Origin: Sediminibacterium ginsengisoli
GTDB taxonomy: Bacteria > Bacteroidota > Bacteroidia > Chitinophagales > Chitinophagaceae
Assembly (NCBI GenBank): GCA_943324415.2
Contig: CALPLN020000047.1
Location: forward strand, 1 to 11,668
Length of the DNA: 11,668 nt
Direction of reading: 5' to 3'
The notes below the pieces were generated by a model. It searched no databases, had not been told where the DNA came from, and worked only from the letters and a program-made list of their open reading frames with translations. Shown here one piece after another: positions 7,151-11,668 of this stretch (within the stretch, counting starts at the first letter, position 1; each line of letters begins with the position of its first letter). The position numbers were made by a program, and so were the translations under genes.

Positions 7151-10100
7151 TTAAAAAGTTGCATTTAAACCAAAAATGAATGATCTGCTTTTTGGATAAG
7201 CTGAGTAATCTAACCCAGGCGTTAAACCATTATTAGATACACTCACTTCAGGGTCATATCCTGTGTATTTTGTAAATACAGCCAAGTTATTTCCAGTTAG
7301 GTAAAATCTTAATTTGCTGATTTTTAATTTTGCCAATTTACTTGAATTAATTGTATGCCCAATTGTCATATTGTTGATTCTAATGAATGAACCGTCTTCC
7401 ATTGCCCAAGAATGAGGATAGAATGCGCCTGCACTTTTTAGTGGAGACCAGATAGTTGCATTGGTGTTCGCAATATCTAAAAATACTGGATATGCACCAA
7501 CTACTTGGCCAGTTCCATTCACTGATACCAATGTTTTACCATTCACATCCACTGTTTTGTATCGATTGGCCATGATATCTAATAAGTTACCATTTGGCGT
7601 ATATCCGTTCGTTAACTCGATTTTATTAGCATTGTATATTTTGTTGCCATAAGAGAAGTTAATAAACATACTCATATCCCAGTTCTTGTATGTGAACTGT
7701 TGGCTAAACCCACCTGTGAATTTAGGAGTAGGATTGCCAATGATGGATCTGTCGTTGTTAAGGTCGATTTTTCCGTCATTGTTTAAATCTTTGAACTTGA
7801 TAGCACCTGGCATAACAGTACCAATAATTCCAGCATTAGTTACTATTCCAGACTTTAAAGTATATACACCAGTTGTATAATTATAATCAAAATCATTTGT
7901 TGTATAATATCCATCAGTTACTAAACCGTACATAGCTCCAACTGGTTCGCCAATCTTAGCAATGTAGTCCGTTGGCTGACCTGACACCCCCCAGCTAGCT
8001 GCAGGAAAGAAACTTTTTTGATTGACACCCAATGCTTCAATGATATTTTTATTAAATGAAATATTAAAGCTTGCATTCCATGTGAAGTCACTTTTACTCA
8101 TTACCAATCCACTCAAGGCAACTTCTACACCCTTGTTAGAGGTTCTACCTATATTTTGTAATTGAGTTGAGTAACCATACGTTGATGCAATTGGCACATT
8201 CAACAATAAATTCTTAGAAGAGTTGTTATATACGTCAACTGTTACATTCAATCGCTTAAACAAAGTGATGTCTAAACCTAAGTTCCTACTAACAGTAGAT
8301 TCCCATAATAAATTAGGATTCACTAAAGAAGCAGAAGAATATCCATAGATAGTTTGACCACCTACACCATAGTAAAAAGAACCATTATTATTATAGGTAC
8401 TTAAATACAAATAATCATTGATTCTATTGTTACCCACTTGTCCGTAACCCAATCTCAATTTCATATCTGTAATTGCTTCTACATTTTCTAAGAATTTTTC
8501 CTTCTTCATTCTCCATGCAAAAGATCCAGATGGAAAATAACCCCATCTATTTGATTCTGAAAATTTAGAAGCGCCATCCGCTCTTACATTTGCTGAGAAC
8601 AAATACTTGTCCATATAAGCATAACTCATTCTGCTGAATAAAGACATGTTTGTATAACGAGACTCCTGCACTTTTGGAAAACCAGGGAAAGATGTTCCTT
8701 TAACTCTATAGAAAAAGGCATCATTTTGCGCGATTCCATTTGGAAGCAATCTAGATAACACGTTTGCATTTTTAGTCTCCATATCATAGGTCTCTTGTCC
8801 AACTAAAAAAGAAAAGTCATGCTTTCCGTTCAAGTCATTCACCGCGTATGTCAATACATTGGAGTTTGTCAATGTCTTTCTATTAATTGAATCAATACTC
8901 ATGATTGGTTTTCTAGAACCTTGAAGTACTGAATACGGCGTTGCAGAATCACTGAATTTTCTGTCTACGATTGCATTGTCTTCATAACCAAATGTGGATG
9001 CAAAAGTTACATTTTTAAGTATTGTATAACTCAAATTAAATGAAGCATTCTTAGAATAAGTAGTTCTTTTTCTGTACTCCTGATCTGTCAATTGAATTGG
9101 ATTGACTAAGTTCAAGCCATTTCCTACAGCTGGGTCTGCCAAAGGATCTGCATCATCAATATCTTGATTAGCTGATAAGAAAGGGCGGTATCGTACTGCA
9201 TTTCTTAATCTGTTGAAAGAAGAACCTTTGTCATCAGATACACCTGCTCCAAATACATCTTGAACCAAATATCTTGCAGTTACCCCTAATTTCAATTTTT
9301 TAACTGGACTATATTGCAATTTAGCATACGCCATATTTCTGTTTAAACTAGAGTTTCTGACTACAGCAATGTCTTTATAATTCGTTCCTCCGAAATCGTA
9401 AGAAAATTTATCACCCCCTCCAGTCACACTTACATTTTGAGACCTTAGCTCTCCAGTATTGCCAAAAACTTGATCCTGCCAATCAACAAAGTCAACATTC
9501 TTATACACACTTAGTGTATCGAATTTTGTACCGAAACCTTTTGCAAATGATGCACTATCCGTTGCATTACCTCTTGATCTTTCGTATTGATAAAATGTAT
9601 AATCATAAGGGTTTAATACGCCTAATTTTTTAGCCAACTCCTTTACACCAACAAATGCGTTGTAAGAAACTTTCATTTTACCTTTTTTGCCCGACTTTGT
9701 CGTAATCACCACCACACCATTAGCACCTCGAGCTCCATAAATAGCAGTAGCAGCGGCGTCTTTTAGCACATCTATTGATTGAATGTCTTGAGGTGATAAC
9801 AAGTTTAATGCGTTTTCAACTTGAACACCATCTAAAATATACAAAGGAGAGTTATCTCCTGTAATTGACATTCCACCTCTTACTCTAATTCTAATATTTG
9901 CATCTGGTGATCCTTCAGCACTCGTTGCAGTTACCCCTGCCAAGCGACCATTTAATACTTCGGCAGCAGAGTTTGCTGGAATATCTCTTAAATCTTTTGC
10001 ACTAATTGAAGATACCGATGCCATCACATCTTTTCTTTTTACAGATTGGTACCCAATTACCACAAGTTCATCTAATGTAGAATTGATCTTTTCTAATTGT

Positions 10101-10372
10101 ACGTTTATAGTACTCGTATTAGTTACCTTACGTTCTACGTTTTTGTAACCAACATAACTAAATACTACGACAGCACCTGTATTTGGAATACTTATTTTGT
10201 AAGTTCCGGTGTTGGTAGTTTGTGTACCATTATTGGTACCTTTTAATTTAATAGCAACGCCTTCTAATGGCGCACCATTCTCATCTGTAACCTTACCATT
10301 TAGAGTGGCATTTTGCGCAAAAGTTCCAATTGTGCAAATGGTTAGCAATAAACCCAAGAAGATTTGTTTCAT
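7151..10372 (-). CDS. SusC-like TonB-dependent outer-membrane transporter
   Basis: This is a 1073-residue barrel protein that imports SusD-bound oligosaccharides using TonB energy. The ATG at 10372 is chosen because the signal peptide MKQIFLGLLLTICTIGTFAQ then starts directly. An in-frame ATG at 10399 and a TTG at 10405 would add a poorer N-terminus. Residues about 22-95 are the carboxypeptidase-regulatory-like domain of SusC proteins (LNGKVTDENGAPLEGV...FSYVGYK). DELVVIGYQ at 101-109 is the conserved TonB-box-like segment. The plug domain follows, with VRGGMSITGDNSPLYILDGV at 164-183 and DVLKDAAATAIYGARGANGV at 201-220. The rest is a 22-strand-type barrel, with the usual FKDLNNDGKID turn late in the protein and a terminal phenylalanine for barrel assembly. 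It is the first gene of the operon, 410 bp after sua5. Confidence 0.97.
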   Translation of the reverse strand: MKQIFLGLLLTICTIGTFAQNATLNGKVTDENGAPLEGVAIKLKGTNNGTQTTNTGTYKISIPNTGAVVVFSYVGYKNVERKVTNTSTINVQLEKINSTLDELVVIGYQSVKRKDVMASVSSISAKDLRDIPANSAAEVLNGRLAGVTATSAEGSPDANIRIRVRGGMSITGDNSPLYILDGVQVENALNLLSPQDIQSIDVLKDAAATAIYGARGANGVVVITTKSGKKGKMKVSYNAFVGVKELAKKLGVLNPYDYTFYQYERSRGNATDSASFAKGFGTKFDTLSVYKNVDFVDWQDQVFGNTGELRSQNVSVTGGGDKFSYDFGGTNYKDIAVVRNSSLNRNMAYAKLQYSPVKKLKLGVTARYLVQDVFGAGVSDDKGSSFNRLRNAVRYRPFLSANQDIDDADPLADPAVGNGLNLVNPIQLTDQEYRKRTTYSKNASFNLSYTILKNVTFASTFGYEDNAIVDRKFSDSATPYSVLQGSRKPIMSIDSINRKTLTNSNVLTYAVNDLNGKHDFSFLVGQETYDMETKNANVLSRLLPNGIAQNDAFFYRVKGTSFPGFPKVQESRYTNMSLFSRMSYAYMDKYLFSANVRADGASKFSESNRWGYFPSGSFAWRMKKEKFLENVEAITDMKLRLGYGQVGNNRINDYLYLSTYNNNGSFYYGVGGQTIYGYSSASLVNPNLLWESTVSRNLGLDITLFKRLNVTVDVYNNSSKNLLLNVPIASTYGYSTQLQNIGRTSNKGVEVALSGLVMSKSDFTWNASFNISFNKNIIEALGVNQKSFFPAASWGVSGQPTDYIAKIGEPVGAMYGLVTDGYYTTNDFDYNYTTGVYTLKSGIVTNAGIIGTVMPGAIKFKDLNNDGKIDLNNDRSIIGNPTPKFTGGFSQQFTYKNWDMSMFINFSYGNKIYNANKIELTNGYTPNGNLLDIMANRYKTVDVNGKTLVSVNGTGQVVGAYPVFLDIANTNATIWSPLKSAGAFYPHSWAMEDGSFIRINNMTIGHTINSSKLAKLKISKLRFYLTGNNLAVFTKYTGYDPEVSVSNNGLTPGLDYSAYPKSRSFIFGLNATF

Positions 10373-10398
10373 AAAGCAAGCAATTTGTTTAGCAATCA

Positions 10399-10413
10399 TA
10401 GCCAAAATGGCTA
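10399..10413 (-). promoter_or_regulatory. Small perfect hairpin in the susC leader
   Basis: TAGCCA (10399-10404) and TGGCTA (10408-10413) form a perfect 6-bp inverted repeat with a 3-base spacer, within the predicted 5' untranslated leader, about 27 bp before the preferred susC start. It could be an mRNA hairpin affecting translation or an operator half-site pair. It would touch the start codon if the alternative ATG at 10399 were used. There is no T tract after it, so it is not a terminator. Confidence 0.35.
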
Positions 10414-10450
10414 AGATGTCGACTACAAGTCTATTTATATTACTTTATAT

Positions 10451-10483
10451 TTTATATAATATGAAGCTATTTATTTACGCAAA
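10451..10483 (-). promoter_or_regulatory. Predicted Bacteroidota-type promoter of the pectin PUL
   Basis: On the minus strand TTTG (10483 to 10480) is followed after 21 bases by TATATAAA (10458 to 10451). This fits the Bacteroidota housekeeping pattern of a TTTG -33 box and a TAnnTTTG -7 box with 19-21 bp between them, although the -7 box lacks the final TTTG. The start of transcription would lie near 10444, giving a leader of about 70 nt before the susC ATG. A weak -7 box directly below a repeat array suggests an activator-dependent promoter (inference). Confidence 0.45.
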
Positions 10484-10492
10484 CGTTACCAT
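10477..10492. promoter_or_regulatory. LacI/GalR-type operator-like site overlapping the -33 box
   Basis: ACGCAAACGTTACCAT has a central CG and a left half and centre (ACGCAAACGTT) identical to the textbook PurR-type LacI-family operator. The right half is degenerate. It covers the TTTG of the predicted promoter, so a bound repressor would block RNA polymerase. A LacI-family gene lies at the far end of the locus (3-182), which makes the pairing plausible but unproven. Confidence 0.4.
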
Positions 10493-10517
10493 TTTGTTAC
10501 CGTTTTGTTACCATTTT
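10485..10517. repeat. Three tandem 11-bp direct repeats upstream of the PUL promoter
   Basis: GTTACCATTTT (10485-10495), GTTACCGTTTT (10496-10506) and GTTACCATTTT (10507-10517) are head to tail with one substitution. A degenerate fourth copy in the same register keeps TTAC at 10475-10478. On the minus strand the core reads GGTAAC. The 11-bp period is about one helical turn, so all sites face the same side of the DNA, directly upstream of the -33 box. This is the layout expected for cooperative binding of an activator that recognises direct repeats. Confidence 0.7.
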
Positions 10518-10546
10518 TAGAGAAATAGACCTCTGAAAAGCAAACC

Positions 10547-10577
10547 AAAATAAAACGGCCAACATGAATGCTGGCCG
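10547..10577 (-). terminator. Rho-independent terminator downstream of sua5
   Basis: CGGCCA (10556-10561) pairs with TGGCCG (10572-10577) around a 10-base loop that can add a few inner pairs (CAT/ATG). On the minus strand the stem is followed by TTTTATTTT (10555 to 10547). It lies about 206 bp after the sua5 stop and upstream of the PUL promoter, so it would separate the two transcription units. On the plus strand there is no T tract. Confidence 0.65.
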
Positions 10578-10607
10578 ATAGGATTGCTTGCTTAAAAAAC
10601 CTCCTAT
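10578..10607 (-). other. Second stem-loop joined to the sua5 terminator
   Basis: ATAGGA (10578-10583) and TCCTAT (10602-10607) form a 6-bp stem with an 18-base loop. On the minus strand it ends exactly where the terminator stem begins, so the two helices could stack. The loop carries GG plus a T6 run, and the stem-loop region reads AGGAGG on the minus strand, a Shine-Dalgarno-like string without a sensible start codon after it. It may be the 3' end of a small RNA or simply 3' UTR structure. Confidence 0.35.
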
Positions 10608-10782
10608 TAAAAAATGAATTTATTATCGCTAGAGAATGCAGAAAAAACTGTCATTATGGATACGAAAATAAATATTTTATGTTCTATTTGAGGGATAAAA
10701 CCACGCAATCGATGCCAGCCAAGACGACATAAAACAAGTAGAAAGTCCGAATCAACTGTGACAGCCTATTGATGACTCAACT

Positions 10783-11668
10783 TTATCTAAAACTTGCACG
10801 ACGTATCCTGTCATTTAATGATTTCCCTAAACTCATCTCTGGAAAGGATTCAATAATGATACAATCAAGATTTAGTTTATCTAAGTCATACATAGATTTA
10901 TATAAATTAGAGCTAGCCTCTTCTAAATCTTTGCATTTCGACAAATTGACCCTTTTAACATTGGGTTGAGTAAATAAGGATTCACCAAAGTCAATCACGC
11001 CAATTTTCAAGTCTGGATGTGCAGTGATAAATTGCTGTATGTGGTCAACAATGATAAACTTCGTTTTTGGAGCGTAATGCATTGGTGACATCCCAGGACT
11101 AGTGACTCTGTCAGTTTTAGTAGCCAGCACTTTAGACTTACCAGCTATGAATTCTAATGCATCTACACTGATTGCACCTTGTCTGTAAACAATGGGGGAA
11201 TTATCCTGAAAACCCACAATAGTGGACTCAATGCCCATTGCGCAATTACCACCATCCAGTATTACTGGCAAATCCTCACCAAAATAATCATAGACCATTT
11301 GGGCATTGGTGGGACTTATTCGAGTATAAGGATTAGCACTTGGCGCTACTAAAGGGAAATCTAATTGTTGTAATAATGAAAGTGTAATTGGATGGTTGGG
11401 TATCCTAACTGCTACTAAATGACTTCCAGAAGTGACATTATGCAAAATGTTTTGCTTTTTAGGCACTAATAAAGTCAATGGACCAGGCCAAAACGTCTCA
11501 GCTAATTTTAATGCAGCCGGTGGTAGATAATGTACATATTTTAAAACCTCATTGATAGAATGTGTATGCAATATTAGTGGATTGCAAGAAGGTCTATTTT
11601 TTAAATGAAATATTTTATTGACTACCTGTTCGTTTAAAGCATTGCCCGCCAAGTCGTATACAGTTTCA
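10783..11668 (-). CDS. sua5: L-threonylcarbamoyladenylate synthase, Sua5/YrdC type (5' end outside window)
   Basis: This cytoplasmic enzyme makes threonylcarbamoyl-AMP from threonine, bicarbonate and ATP, the first step of t6A modification at position 37 of ANN-decoding tRNAs. The frame is open to the window edge, so the N-terminus is missing; the first readable residues are ETVYDLAGNA, the usual T-E-T-V-Y-G-L-A-x-N-A block. YrdC-domain motifs follow: K-N-R-P-S-C-N-P-L, E-T-F-W-P-G-P-L-T, A-V-R-I-P, A-P-S-A-N with S-P-T, L-D-G-G-N-C-x-x-G-I-E-S-T-I-V and Y-R-Q-G-A-I-S. The linker SPGMSPMHYAPKTKF leads to the extra C-terminal Sua5 domain, which ends in L-N-D-R-I-R-R-A, so this is the long two-domain form. 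It shares strand with the PUL but is separated from it by a terminator, and is housekeeping, not part of pectin use. The Y-D-L in place of the common Y-G-L is unusual. Confidence 0.95.
   Translation of the reverse strand, partial: ETVYDLAGNALNEQVVNKIFHLKNRPSCNPLILHTHSINEVLKYVHYLPPAALKLAETFWPGPLTLLVPKKQNILHNVTSGSHLVAVRIPNHPITLSLLQQLDFPLVAPSANPYTRISPTNAQMVYDYFGEDLPVILDGGNCAMGIESTIVGFQDNSPIVYRQGAISVDALEFIAGKSKVLATKTDRVTSPGMSPMHYAPKTKFIIVDHIQQFITAHPDLKIGVIDFGESLFTQPNVKRVNLSKCKDLEEASSNLYKSMYDLDKLNLDCIIIESFPEMSLGKSLNDRIRRASFR

Larger units (their letters stand above)
10374..10593. repeat. 11-bp inverted repeat bracketing the susC promoter region
   Basis: AAGCAAGCAAT at 10374-10384, immediately upstream of the susC ATG, recurs exactly as its reverse complement ATTGCTTGCTT at 10583-10593. 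The arms enclose 198 bp that contain the predicted promoter, tandem repeats and terminator. The match does not extend beyond 11 bp. Inverted repeats around promoters are used for DNA inversion in Bacteroidota, but these arms are short and no recombinase gene is visible, so function is uncertain. Confidence 0.4.
10373..10782. other. Regulatory intergenic region between sua5 and the susC-like gene (410 bp)
   Basis: No protein gene is supported here. From the susC side it holds an A/T-rich leader with a small hairpin (10399-10413), a predicted promoter (10451-10483), a LacI-operator-like site (10477-10492), an 11-bp tandem repeat (10485-10517), a minus-strand terminator (10547-10577) and a second stem-loop joined to it (10578-10607). 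From about 10608 to 10690 the sequence is AT-rich without clear structure. From about 10690 to 10770 it is visibly richer in G and C, has no long reading frame and matches nothing I recognise. It could be the sua5 3' UTR, a small RNA or a gene remnant. Confidence 0.6.

Noticed and set aside
10502..10566. Minus-strand mini-ORF (about 21 codons, MLAVLFWF...) running from the terminator loop into the 11-bp repeats, with AGGAGG upstream.
   Set aside because: The Shine-Dalgarno-like string is about 35 bases from the ATG, the ORF lies inside the terminator and operator region, and Bacteroidota rarely use such sites.
10614..10691. Plus-strand ORF of 25 codons beginning MNLLSLENAEK, superficially like the start of an ABC-F ATPase.
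   Set aside because: It stops after 25 codons, the similarity ends after about ten residues, and no ATPase motifs follow in any frame. Too short to support as a gene or remnant.
10690..10755. Plus-strand frame reading NHAIDASQDDIK, reminiscent of the N-terminal catalytic start of IS110-type transposases.
   Set aside because: Only about 20 residues between stops, with no terminal repeats or further transposase motifs. Chance resemblance is as likely.
598..10969. Many plus-strand ORFs of 60-108 codons opposite the operon genes.
   Set aside because: They are antisense shadows: no family motifs, no promoter or start context, and each lies wholly or largely within a well-supported minus-strand gene.

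Overview
The window looks like Bacteroidota DNA, probably a Chitinophagaceae- or Sphingobacteriaceae-type environmental or plant-associated species. The evidence is a SusC/SusD pair, AT-rich composition, starts without clear Shine-Dalgarno sequences, a Bacteroidota-style promoter (TTTG plus a TA-rich -7 element), and genes packed head to tail on one strand. The genus cannot be fixed from this sequence.

The core is one polysaccharide utilisation locus (PUL) on the minus strand, read from about 10.45 kb down to 0.17 kb. In order of transcription it holds a SusC-like TonB-dependent transporter, a SusD-like lipoprotein, a family PL1 pectate lyase, a CE12-type rhamnogalacturonan acetylesterase, a CE8 pectin methylesterase, a GH43 glycosidase and a small secreted NTF2/SnoaL-like protein. 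The combination points to esterified pectin. CE8 and CE12 remove methyl and acetyl groups, PL1 cuts the demethylated galacturonan, GH43 trims arabinose or xylose decorations, and SusCD imports oligosaccharides. The genes from PL1 onward are tightly coupled (gaps of 7 and 3 bp, overlaps of 1 and 28 bp). A terminator-like hairpin between susD and the lyase probably lowers enzyme expression relative to SusCD.

At the left edge, the last 59 codons of a LacI/GalR-family regulator run on the plus strand. It converges on the end of the PUL, and the two terminal genes overlap by 11 bp. At the right edge, a 5'-truncated gene for Sua5-type threonylcarbamoyl-AMP synthase (tRNA t6A synthesis) runs in the same direction as the PUL and is unrelated housekeeping.

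The 410-bp gap between sua5 and susC is the most interesting non-coding part. It carries a terminator with an adjacent second stem-loop. It also carries a three-copy 11-bp tandem repeat, with a fourth degenerate copy in phase, placed directly upstream of a predicted -33/-7 promoter. A LacI-type operator-like site overlaps the -33 element, a short hairpin sits in the susC leader, and an 11-bp inverted repeat brackets the whole promoter. I see no CRISPR array, tRNA, rRNA, intact mobile element or clearly novel defence system.
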